Shown here: positions 1 through 11,500 of the stretch, one piece after another
Position numbering within the stretch: position 1 is the first letter of the stretch
How the letters are laid out: every line of letters begins with the position of its first letter
Assembly (NCBI RefSeq): GCF_958295425.1
Contig: NC_081142.1
Location: 8,202,917-8,266,916 of the forward strand
Origin: Solea solea
Taxonomy: Eukaryota; Chordata; Actinopteri; Pleuronectiformes; Soleidae
DNA: 64,000 nt
Reading direction: 5' to 3'
Program-made: the position numbers and the translations under genes
Notes under the pieces: generated by a model
Told to the model about the DNA's origin: nothing
Database searches by the model: none
Seen by the model: the letters and a program-made list of their open reading frames with translations, nothing else

Positions 1-132
1 TTCATGTCAGAGGTAAATGGCAGCGTTTGCTTTTATCAGTGATTTTGTGATGAGTTACAGGGTAAAACTGGCAGCACAGGTGATGAAAGGCGGAATGGGC
101 TTCAGGAGTTGAGTGATGAGACCACGGTAACA

Positions 133-165
133 TGGCACCCTGTCCTTCTGTGGGAGGACAGGGTG

Positions 166-168
<3 letters not shown>
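133..168. repeat. Perfect 14-bp inverted repeat with 8-nt loop
   Basis: Arms 133-146 (TGGCACCCTGTCCT) and 155-168 are exact reverse complements, immediately followed by a (CA)16 tract. Confidence 0.9.
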
Positions 169-201
<33 letters not shown>

Positions 202-779
202 GGGAGGGGGTCTGTTGATGGGGCTGTTAAAGTGGCATGAGTGGTTCTCAAGAGTGTGTGTGTTGTATTTTCTGGCATGCAGATCAAAACCTGGTCCAAA
301 ATCCAAATCAGTGCCCCATGTGCACCCTTGGTAAATTGCTGTGGGAATAATACACAACTCCTTATATGGACATCCTGGGGTGTGTGTTTATAGGTCATCT
401 TCAGGCTTATCTTATGTGTTTTTGTGTCAAAGTTATGATTCATTTTATATCACAAAAGAATTGAGAGTAGCTTGTGCAAAAGTCACAAAATAGACAATTT
501 TTCTTTTCTTTTTGTTTTAAAAAAAAATGAGCCTTCTGAACTTTGAACTTTGACATATTTCCAAATTCCACAAATTCAACCCGACTTACAACATTTTTAG
601 TACCTTTAGCTCAGGTATCTATTCTGCACATTCTTATCGCCTCTGTAAATTACATAGTAATGGAAAAAAGCAGCCTAAATGCTCTGTGTTCTAAGGGTTA
701 ACGTTAGTGATGACACTTCGATTAGGCTGTCCAAATGAATGGAAGTCAATGCAGTGTCCTAAGAAGAATGGTTGCACAA

Positions 780-1045
780 ACCTGTGTGTGTGTGTGTTCC
801 CGGTCTTACTCATGTTGTGGGGACCTTAATCTGTTTCCACAGTCACAATATGTGGACTTGTCTTCCTGATAGGGACAAAAAGCAAGTGCCAATCATGTAA
901 ATGAGGACATTTTGTATGGTTAGGTTAAGGCCAGGGTTAGGTAAAGGCCAGTAGTAGTTATGGTTAAGGTAGTTATGGTTAAGGTTAAGATCTCCAGGAA
1001 ATAAATGAAGTATATGTAAAGTGTGTGAGTGTGTGTGTGTGAGAG
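780..1045 (+). repeat. (GT)n-associated dispersed repeat, copy 1
   Basis: GTGTGTG, then GGGGACCTTAATCTG, ATGAGGACATTTTGTATGG and GTTAGGTTAAGG runs, closing with a second GT tract. Confidence 0.5.
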
Positions 1046-1175
1046 AGACAAAAGATGTTTCACTATTTGCATAAGGTTATGTAAATATGGCACAGAGCCA
1101 GCATAATGTCGCTGCTTCATGATTAACTTATGTTTGAGAAATTATAGCTTAAACATTTGCTATGTGCCCTGGCCA

Positions 1176-1365
1176 CATGGCAGTATATTGGCTAGCACTG
1201 TTGCCTGACAGCAAAAAAAGACCCGGGTTCACGACTCGGTTCAACCGAGGGCTTTTCTGTTGTGCCGTGTGTGGGGGGGAGGGGGGGTTCTCACTGGGTT
1301 CTCTGGTTTCCTGCCACAGTACAAAAACATGCAGAGGTTAACTGGACACTCTAAACTGTCACAAA
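1176..1365 (+). mobile_element. SINE-like dispersed repeat, 5' part
   Basis: GGCTAGCACTGTTGCCTGACAGCA, GGTTCACGACTCGGTTC and CTCTGGTTTCCTGCCACAGTAC form the start of a common fish repeat whose head resembles a tRNA B-box region. Confidence 0.5.
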
Positions 1366-3436
1366 TAAAGAAATACTTTTGGCACAGCAGCACCACATTA
1401 TCTTTAGCATCAGGAAAAGATTGTGAAAGAAACTGAGTCTGTTTGAAAGAAACAATCACAAACACAGACTTGGAGAAAATCCTCTGCGTTCTGTTGTTAT
1501 ATAACAATAATAAAAATAATACTACATTAGATAATGATAAAAAGAATCTCATATTACGACTATTCTATAATAAATTTTTTATTATTACTTTATTCTCTTC
1601 AGTTTGGCCCTAATAGTCGTAAATATGTCTGTAACATTTTTCTTTTTAAAATCTACATCTGTACGGCTTTCTACATAGCTACCATGTAACTGTAAAGCTT
1701 GAAATGCGCTCAGGGAGGTTCACAAAGCCGTGAAAAATTCTCGTGTCTAGCTGCAGTGTTTTATTTGTACTTTGAGGGTCACATCAAGGGTGTGATTGCA
1801 ACCCTGTGATGTCATGTTTGTCTTTTTGATGAAGAGAAAACACATCGCCCAGACCGACGGGTGAGACTGTGGAATATTTGCCAGGAAAAACAAAACAGGA
1901 GGCAATGTTCAAAGTTTTTAATGTTACCTAGAAAAAGACACATTTGTCCACTGCCGTCACCGGAGTCTACAAAAAAAAAAATAATGACCCACTGTCACCA
2001 AATGAGAGGAGGGCCCCCAATGCAAAAACAAGAAGTTCACTTGTAAATGCATTCTCTAGTCACAGTGTAAAGGCTGTCGGCAAACAACATTACAAATACA
2101 GCAGTTAAAAAGCAATCAAAAGTAGAGTAGTCGTTAATAAATGTACAGTAAAATTATACATTCATGTTATAAAGTGTCATTATGATTCAACAATGAAGCT
2201 ACCGTGTTTGAGCACATAAAGTAGCAATGTAGAGATCAAAACATGTTCAAAATTTTAAAAAAAGCAGCAGCGGAAACCACATGACAGGCACAGTGTGAAC
2301 TAATATTAGCTTCCCATCGAGGTCAGTTAATTTATTCAACTTCATTGTTGTTTTCCACGTACTTGACACTCAGTGACACACACAATGGCACAACTCACAC
2401 TTCTGATCCGTTAAAAATGTCCCTCTCCACACACTGATATAAATAGGACACACAAGGAGATCACACTGCTACCTCATATTAATATTCTTTACCCTTTACC
2501 CAGCAGAACAGAGCACCTGGTGGATATTTCTCCCCCATCAGTGTTGATTGAACACGAAGCACGAACAGAGCCGTTATTCTCAACAGTTTTGTGTTTCTCT
2601 CGTGACCTTTTGAAAACATGTCAGCCGATCACAACCAATGTGATTTGTGCTTGAATTCATGATATCAATTTAAAGAAGTGGTATCCACTGTCCACAGAGT
2701 GAAACTGAACAGACGGACGGATGAGGAACACCAGAATCACATCTGCGACTGTGACGATCGCAGAGGTGCTGTTACAAAGCTGCTGCTGGCTGTTGATGCC
2801 GTATGGAAACTTAAAAACAGCACGGCCACATTTCAGAGTCAGTGACAAGCTGTTTTTTCTGATGAACTGAGAAAAATTACTAACAAATGTCTGTTACATT
2901 CAAACCCTTGCTCTCTCTACGTTTCTCAGATCTCACTCTGCGACATTCCCACACTTGCTTCAAAACAGATGGATGCGACAGCTGCAAACTGGTTGGAGTT
3001 TGACTGAAAAACGCAAAAGTCTCAGATGTGCTGATGTCGGGAAAACAAAACAATTTAAAGTGACATGAACATGGGTTATAATCTTCTGTGGGTTTGTGAC
3101 CCAATTTGCATCAAAAATATGTAACACAAAACCAATTAAAAGCATTGTTTTTCTTTTTTTCCCCCCCCGTAGCCCTTGAACATGTTCATGTTCTACCACT
3201 GAGATAATGATGAACAACTGTTGAGTTTTGCTTTAAACCTTTAAAAACATATAAAAGCATCAAGCATTCATAATTCAGTGTCATCTACAGGAGCATTTCA
3301 GCAGAACGGATGCAACCAAATCAATTAAATCAAATTTGACTAAGACTTGCTAATCATTCATTAATTCAACAATACATTACTGGGATGATGACAATTTAGA
3401 CTTCACTGCCTGTGTTTTCATCTGTATGGAAGTCAG

Positions 3437-3615
3437 AATATAACGAGAAACTAAATCCTAATTTAAGATAATATCCCATAATTATGAGATGCTATGTCAT
3501 AATAATGAGATTCGAAATGATGACTTAGTATCTCGTATTTCCAACTCAGTATCCCATAATTATGACTTAACATCTCATAAATATGACTTACTATCTCACA
3601 GTTATGACATACTAA
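3437..3615. mobile_element. Palindrome-rich MITE (ATAATTATGAGAT family)
   Basis: Repeated blocks such as CCCATAATTATGAGAT, TCATAATAATGAGAT and CTTAGTATCTCGTATT occur in both orientations, giving a foldable AT-rich element of about 180 bp. It lies downstream of gna15. Confidence 0.55.
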
Positions 3616-4049
3616 TATATATAGTTATTTATATATAAGTGGAAGAGTAAACGTCCTTCCATACAGCGGGACAGGCAGAAACACAGACCTTAACTGTAAC
3701 ACATGAATCCCTGACTGGTTGTTATTGGTCTTGACTCGACTATCAGCTGTAAAAAAAACAAAAAATAACTTCTGTAACACTTACTTTCAGTTTCAGTGTC
3801 ACCGTGGCGTTGGTCTAATTACAGAAACCCGTGTTTTTACATTTCACCGTGGGTCATTTCCCATTAGTAGTACTTTCCAAAAGTAGGCAGACAACTGCAG
3901 AGGAAAGAATCTGCTTCCTGTTTACACAAGAGTGTGCACGATAAGTGTTTTTAGTAGTAAGTATGGACGCAGATTACTGATACGGTGCTGAAACACTCAT
4001 CTGGACACGGATCGTTTTGATCTGAAAACAAAATTGTGTATCTGCCCCA

Positions 4050-4150
4050 AACAGAGGGAGAACATGTAAATGCCACGCAGAAAAACCCCGCCTGAACCAG
4101 GACTTGAAGCAAGAGCCCTCCTGCTGTGAGCCACCATTGCTAACCACAAG
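4050..4150 (-). mobile_element. SINE-like dispersed repeat, 5' part (inverted)
   Basis: GAACATGTAAATGCCACGCAGAAA..CTGAACCAGGACTTGAAGCAAGAGCC..GCTGTGAGCCACCATTGCTAACCAC is the reverse complement of the same family head, in the DNA downstream of gna15. Confidence 0.5.
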
Positions 4151-5033
4151 AATGAAGGTAAGAATGTTCGCAGAGAGTCTCACAGAGAGACTTCAGACTC
4201 CACCTGTGGCAGTGGCACACAACGATCCACAAGTAACCACTGGCAGAAACCATCCACGTATTAAACACAGATAATATAATATTTGCAGGAAGAACAGCCA
4301 ATGTGAGCGATAACTATAATCAATAAGACAATAAAGAAAATGACAGACACTCCACTGATTCAGGGTGTCTAATTATAAAGAGTGCAGTCACTTAGACGTC
4401 ATGCATTACCTTACACAGGGGAATAATGGAAGCTTTTTTTGTTTTGTTGACGTGTGCAAATACGTAATTAAATATGTGCAGAGCTCCCATGCATGGTCCT
4501 TTCTCCACTTGTAAAAGTCAGTACTCTGTACAATGGCAGCACAACACTTCATCCTGCTTCAATTGTGGATCAGCTCAGTCACTACAGGACTCAAACACTT
4601 CTTCTTCATCTTCAAAAAAAACAAAACAAAAACAAAAAATCATCATCAAAATGCAGGAGAAAGCTGTTGTCTGAGGGGAATGAGGGTGATTCCTGGTTCC
4701 TCACTCCCTGATCAACAGACATAACTCACTCTGGTTCTGTCTCTCCGTGTGTTAAGTTCTCCGCAAATGTTTATTCATGTTTTCTCCTGGAGAGGGAAAG
4801 GAGAGAGTGCAGTGATTGTGGTGGAGTCGAGGGAGGAGTACAATCTTTTCTCCATCTGCTTCATCATCAAGACCTGACGAGGGAGAGGAGGAGGAGATGT
4901 GATTGTTCAGGCTTCAGGAAGAATCTTAATGCGACATCTTGGCCTTCATCAGAGCTTTCACTCCTCCAAGTAAATACCAGACGGAGACAAGAGTCCAAGC
5001 GTTTCCCTCTGTTTTCCTCCACGGAGTGAAAGT

Positions 5034-5239
5034 TCACATGACTCCATAGTCAATGAGAGACTTGAGCAGCACAGTGTCCTTGACATCGCTGAAGACCCTG
5101 CGGATGTTGTTGGTGTCTGTAGCACAGGTGAAGTGCGGGTAAAGAGTCTTCCACTCGTCCTTCTTGTCGTGGTTGATGGCGTTCTGCTCGTACATCTTGC
5201 GGATGAAGTTCTTGGCATCCTCGGGATCATGCCTCTTAC
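5034..5239 (-). CDS. gna15: gna15 terminal coding exon 7
   Basis: 206 bp including the TGA stop. It completes Gly302 and encodes residues 303-369: [16 protein letters not shown], an insert-like hydrophilic stretch NHDKKDEWK (325-332 region), [15 protein letters not shown] and the alpha-5 helix ending KSLIDYGVM. Human G16 has a longer insert before the HYTCAT-like motif, so this copy is shorter there. The final five residues differ from both Gq (EYNLV) and human G16 (EINLL). Confidence 0.96.
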
Positions 5240-6192
5240 CTGTTACAGAGATGAGGAGGAGACAAGGGGTTGGACAAAAATGCAAATACAAATTTGGTTT
5301 CGAGACTATTTTGATGAATGAGGCAAGATTAGTCTGCAGCTTAGATTATAGTCTCATTAACATACTTCTGGCTTTCATCTCCACTCATGACTCCGAGCAA
5401 CAGCGCTGCCATAGACAGAATATGAGCCACTTGGCCCCCTCGGCTGTTGTAGAAGCCAAAAGTCTATTATGAAAGGCAACATGAGCCAGAATTGGGCTTC
5501 CAAATTATTACTGTTGCATCCAATAATTATTTAGACAATCCTTTATTTTAAACCATCTTTCATAAAAAAAATGTTTAACAATTAGTCTGTATAATGCTAA
5601 AAAAAAAGAAAAGAAAGTAATTCAATTTAAGATTAATATCAACTATTGTCTATCATTTGATAAGCCGATTCACAAAATATAGTTTGAGATTCAATCAGTT
5701 GATAGTTTAGTAATTTCTTTAAAGCAAAAAACACCAAGAATATGCTGGTTCCAGCTTCCTGAATTCTTCTTAAATATCAGAATTGGTCGCTGTTTTGTAG
5801 TTTAATTCACAAAATATTTTTTAGTCACTGGAGCGGCAGTCGTATTAAACAGCCTGTCAAAACAGACTGACTATTTTGAGGACAAAATAATCTGCGTACG
5901 TAAATACTAGCTGTGAATTACAGTAATTCTAATTAAAAACAGATCCTTCACTTGATTTACTGGAAGCGACGATAGGAATTCTGTGTCAAATGACTCATCA
6001 TTTAATTGACTCATCATATTGACAGCCGTAGCCTTCAACTGTAGCTATAGTAGCTGCACATCTGCAGCACATCTGCAGCGAGTGGCTGGAGCAGCTCAGA
6101 GTTAGTGTGAGGGTTAAACTGACATCAAGGAGCTTGACCCTGTATGAGTCATTATTATGTGCTGTTAAAGCTAATGGTGAAACACAGTGGGC

Positions 6193-6235
<43 letters not shown>

Positions 6236-8213
6236 ATTCACTCACACCTCACATGTACACCTGGGGATTTGCAGCGGGAGCAAGCTTTCAGGAAGCACAG
6301 TGTCTGTCTGTGGTTGCCATGGGTAACGGAGGGAGAGAAGGTGAGGTGGAGGGTGTGGAGGGTGGGTACTGTTTGGGTACCGCTCAACAGCCTTTCACAC
6401 CACAGAAGCTACAAGCTGCAGCCACATCAGTCCATAAGTACACCAAGTACCTGGACGTGCAGTGACGTGCTCAAAATTTCTTTTATCGTTGACAAAAGAA
6501 ATTCAATTTGTCCACTTGACTGTTCTATAAATTAGTTTTCTGCATGATTTCAACATTTCTGTGGTCAAAACTGCTCAATTCATGCATTTCCTGTTCAAAT
6601 ACGCGGGAGAACGGTGAGGTGAGGCAGCGATGAGCTGTGCCTCCGCTCTGGTGACGCTGTGCCGCACACACTGACTGAAGCAGGCAGTTGGCGCATGCCC
6701 ATTGCTGCCTCTCTCTATATCACCAATATACAATGTACAATATACCGTTACAAGATATGTATATATCAATATAAAGGTAAGACTATACACGATTTTCAAT
6801 TTTAATTAACAAGAAAAAATTCGAATTTGACCTTATACTAATAAATATTCTTTTGTTATTCTTGCTATCGTATTGTTGAACACTATGGAATTGATTAAAG
6901 CATAATGAAAAGCTTTTAAAACAACTACATGTTTCAATTAAGGTTTAATAATAAATAGAAGCTTCTATTTTGGGTTCATATATTTGTGCCTCCCCAGTCA
7001 TGAACCTCACCGCGCGTCACTGTTTGTGTGCGAGTGTACGAAGTGAAGTGAAGAAGAAGGAAAGCCGAAGCAAAACAAACAAACAATGATTAAAAATGTG
7101 ATTGCTTTCTGGCTTTGCTGACATCATGAGGACCTTTTGAGTTTAGGCGGCACCAGAAATCACTCAACAATTCTGAAACATTATTTGCATCAGATGTTTT
7201 TGGATGTAATGAGATAAATGTTTACAGCACCAACATCACAGCCCTGTTTGCACATTATGATGGGACAATGAAGTGGTTTCTTGTTAATGGTGATGAACGT
7301 GCACCTGTGCTGTGACAACCTCTTGTTTAGATGTTTCATCCCCTACTTTGACATTCTCTAAAGCATGAGGCAAGTTTAAAACTTGTTTTCTTTTCTTGGT
7401 GTTTCAACTCATAGTGGAAACGAAATCTGAATTTTTGTGTAGGAACTATGCTATTGGTCAAATTTAAATGTCTATAGAATAAGTGTCTATCATATGTTCC
7501 CAAAAACACACAGATCTTTCAGTTATGTATTTCATATTTTCTCGTTCACAATAAATGCAGTAAATCCATTTTATTTTACCAGGCTAATACGCTGATTGAT
7601 TTACATGTAGTTCATTGAACTAACACGACTCCTTCTGTATATCTTCATTTTGAACTAAAACTAACAGCTTACCTGGGAAGCTGGGGAAGTATTTTTTCAG
7701 GTCAGAGGTCTGGATTTTGTCAGCCAGGATGTCAGTCTTGTTGAGGAAGAGGATGATGGAGGTGTTGCGGAACCAAGGCGAATGGATGGTGGTGTAGAAC
7801 AGAGCCAGGCTCTCCTGCATTCGGTTCTAAAGAAAGAGAGACAGAGAAGGATACAGCATCAGTCTGTTCTTAAGTTTTGATATTGTGTTCAAGTGATTGA
7901 AATGAACTTCAAGAGTGAAAAACAGGAGATCTCTTTGAAGATTTAGATACTAGAGGATGACGCATGGGGCAGGAAGGAAGTGGTGCCTTATATGGGAAGA
8001 GGGGGTGTTAGGCATTCAGGCCACAGTGGAGGTTAATTCACATTCAATCAAATACATTTTTTCTTTGTCTTGGTGAGGTGAAGGACATGAGACAACCCTC
8101 CACGCCCCACCACCACACAACCAAAAAGATAGGTGAAAAAAAGGGGTTCAGGGTTAAGGGAGACATGCAAAACTCACTGTGATATGTTATAGGCAAGGTA
8201 ATAGTGGTTTACA

Positions 8214-8247
<34 letters not shown>

Positions 8248-8469
8248 GATTATTATTATAATCATAATAATGACAGTGGTACAAAGTATGGAAATATAGC
8301 TGTTAGTGATGATAGAATGAACAGCTTTGTGACAGGATGGTAGGGAGGAAGTGGACAGATGGAGAAGGACGACTGGGGATGCTGAGTGTGGTGTGTGTGC
8401 GTGTGGGGGGGAAGTTTTCTTATACAAGGGTGAGACCTGCTGGTGGAGAAATGAAATGACTGACTGATG

Positions 8470-8522
<53 letters not shown>

Positions 8523-11500
8523 CATAGATAGATAGATACATAGATTTCTAACCTTTTCACTTTTGCTGCTATCCTTCTATCACACGTCAGCCCTGAACAC
8601 TTGTCTGCACCCACTCCACCCGGCCTGCACTCTCTGCTTCACCTCTCTTGTGCACTGTCCATTGCTTTGAATGATATTCTGTCTTGCTTCTACTAACTTT
8701 CATCCATCTTCTCTCTAGTGCATACTTCCACCTCTCCAGGCTTTTTCCCACCTGTCCCTTACTCTCACTACAGATTGCAATATCATCTGCAAAAAACATA
8801 GTCCACGGAGGCTCCTGTCTGACCTCATATGACAACTGTCACCTTTGCAAGAAAACAAGAAGGGGCTCAGAGCTGATCCCTGACGTAAACCTACCTTCAC
8901 CTTGAACCCATTTGTCACTCCCACTGCACACCTCACTACTGTCTCACCGTCCTCATACATACTTCTCTGCCACGCCCAACTTCCTCATACAATACCACAG
9001 CTCCTCTCTTGGCACCCGATCATAAGCTTTTACTATATCAACAAAGTCACAGTGTTACTCTTTCAGGCCTTCTCATTATGTCTCTCCACCAGCACTCTCA
9101 AAGCAAAGCCAAATGTTTTTTTTCCAAGATTAATATTTACAAATAAGTGTATATATATATATATATATATATAAACACAGGTTCTTACTATGGTCTCTCT
9201 CTCCTCCAGGACTTGGTCAAACTCGCTGAGGGAGGCCAGGAAGATGAGGGAGGTTACATTTTCAAAGCAGTGGATCCACTTCCGACGCTCTGACTTCTGA
9301 CCGCCCACGTCCACGATCCTGTCAGGGACCACAGCAGAGTGACAGAAAGAAGGAAAAGTCTGTTTAATATACTTCACAATAAATCTTTCCACATAGTATT
9401 CTATGTTTGGCCTGTATTATACTGTACATACATTAATATTCTTATTCAGGTGCTTTCTATATGTATTGTATTTATTGCATGTCTCTTAGTCTTTAAAGTC
9501 CTTATTTTATTCTTGGTTGAAGGAACTGAGTCAATATAGAGTCAGCACTGACCTGGGATATTTACAGGTTCAGAATAAGAATTAGTGACCTCTAATGGTT
9601 AGACTGCAGATTACAACAAACAGAAGACTCCCTTAAACTCTCCCATTATCCCTGCCTTTTCCTCCCTCTTCTTCATTGGTTTAGTCACCTGGTTTATGGG
9701 GACGAAGCAGGTCTTCTTAGTCTTCACTTCAAAAAAATGAAATGCACACTGACTGATTTGTCTGTTCCGACTTATGTGGGAAGCACTTGAGTCCATTGAA
9801 AATGTAATAAAACCTGATAATGTAATAACTTCCAGATAATGTAATAAAGTGCATTTCCCAATAATGTAATACACTTTTTTACCAATAATGTACTAAAGTA
9901 TTACATTAACGGGAGGTTATTACATTATCAGGTTAGCCTTCATTTCGCAGGTCCTGATAATGTAATAATTCCTCAATATTGTAATAATTTAACAGCAGAC
10001 CACCCGTTACATGGGTTCAAGTGGTGATACTGTGTAAGCAACGCAAGCTCGAGAGCTCTAGCGCCACCAACAGGACAAAGTTGGACATGCATGTATGTAC
10101 ATTAACTTTTGACTTGTTAATCACAAGTTGGGCCAAGCCGAGTTCAACGCATCCTTAATGTTTTTTTTCCGGCCATATTGGATTTTCTGCCATCTTTGAC
10201 TTGATCCATAACCTTTCAAAGGCTTCTCTTGTCACACATTTTGTGTAATCTTCTCAAAACATTGTTCAGAAGATCTTCAGACCATGCCACACGAATGCAT
10301 TCAACATCTTGAAATTCAAAGGCACTTGGCCGTGGCAGCCAATCAAACATGACGTTGAGGTCACCAAACCGGAGGTAAGCCAATTTCTCTGCAACTCTTT
10401 AACATATTTTAACCAAACTTGGTTAAAATAAATAACCCTAAATAACCCTAACCCTAACCCTATTCTAAAGCAATTATTCACAAATACAACACACTTACTT
10501 GGATAGTATATTCAATTTCTACCAATTATTCCTAAATGCTACCCACATGGACATCACGTGTTAACTTTACTCCATGTCTTTCAAGTGTTCAACAATAACT
10601 GAAGCTCAATGCTTTTGTCTGTTTAGATTCTGGGATCTACCATGTGATTTACTGTAAGAATAGGTGTCATTTCACACAGTAACACAAAGTCTCCTGTGAG
10701 TGAACTTTGGTCTTTGTCTGCTGAGCTCTGTTAGAGCCCCCGCTGGTCTAAGGCAGAAACAATACACTGCTCATGGTCAAAAATAAAAATGTACAGACAG
10801 CTCTGTGTGGAGGTAGCCCCGAAATGTGATCCCAACAAGAGACATCAACAGACAAAGCCTTTGTAGGAGTCAATTGTGTGGGGTTTTGTGTTTGTTTGGT
10901 TTGCTTCTTCACAAAAGAGGTTGTAATGTGAGGAGCGGTCACCTTAGTGTGATGGTCTTGATGTTGAAGGCGTAGTCATGGATGCCCGTGGTGGGGAATC
11001 GAACTCGAAGCACATCCTGTTCTGTGGGGATGTAGTCCTGGCTCGAGATTCGGTCCAGATTATTCATGTAGCTGAAAGAGAGGATGGTGGGAAATAATAA
11101 GCACATTTTACAGCAGTGCACACTAGTGTCATTGAGGCTCAGGGCGAGTAAAACTCCTGTGCCCTATTTTTACATCACATCCAGCCGTGCTTATGGAAAA
11201 CAAACTGAAGTGTGATGAAGTATACGCATTACTGACAGTAAAAAGTGATTAAAAATACAAGGAGCAGGGGACGTGTGCAGATTATGGCTTTATGGCTTGT
11301 GTTGATACAAGGTGTCATTAGCTAATGTTGACTGGCCATCTCTTATCGTGTGCACACCATGATGACTGAACTGCAGGGTAAACACAGAACAGCAATAGAA
11401 AAGAGAGAAAACAGAGGAAGGCTGCCAGGCTTTGTTCTCTGTTACATCAGACGCTTTGAGCGTGAGCCTCACATTATCTCCGTGTTTGGCCTTTTTAGTC

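Larger units (their letters stand above)
1..2330. other. Window start, no gene supported
   Basis: It contains the hairpin and (CA)n at 133-198, a (GT)n-associated repeat and a SINE-like fragment. ORFs are short and look like chance or repeat-encoded frames. Confidence 0.6.
2331..5033 (-). other. gna15 3' UTR and downstream DNA
   Basis: No coding region is supported here. Minus-strand AATAAA signals lie at 4770-4775 (about 260 bp after the stop) and at 2331-2336. Either could end the transcript, and I cannot choose without RNA data. The stretch also contains a SINE-like fragment (4050-4150) and a palindromic MITE (3437-3615), which argues for the proximal signal. Confidence 0.45.

Noticed and set aside
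2657..3217. Small minus-strand ORFs downstream of gna15 as an extra gene
   Set aside because: No family resemblance, no splice signals; best explained as 3' flanking sequence.
10431..10462. Telomere or chromosome-end signal
   Set aside because: Under three perfect CCCTAA units within a gene intron; an interstitial remnant or repeat-family piece.
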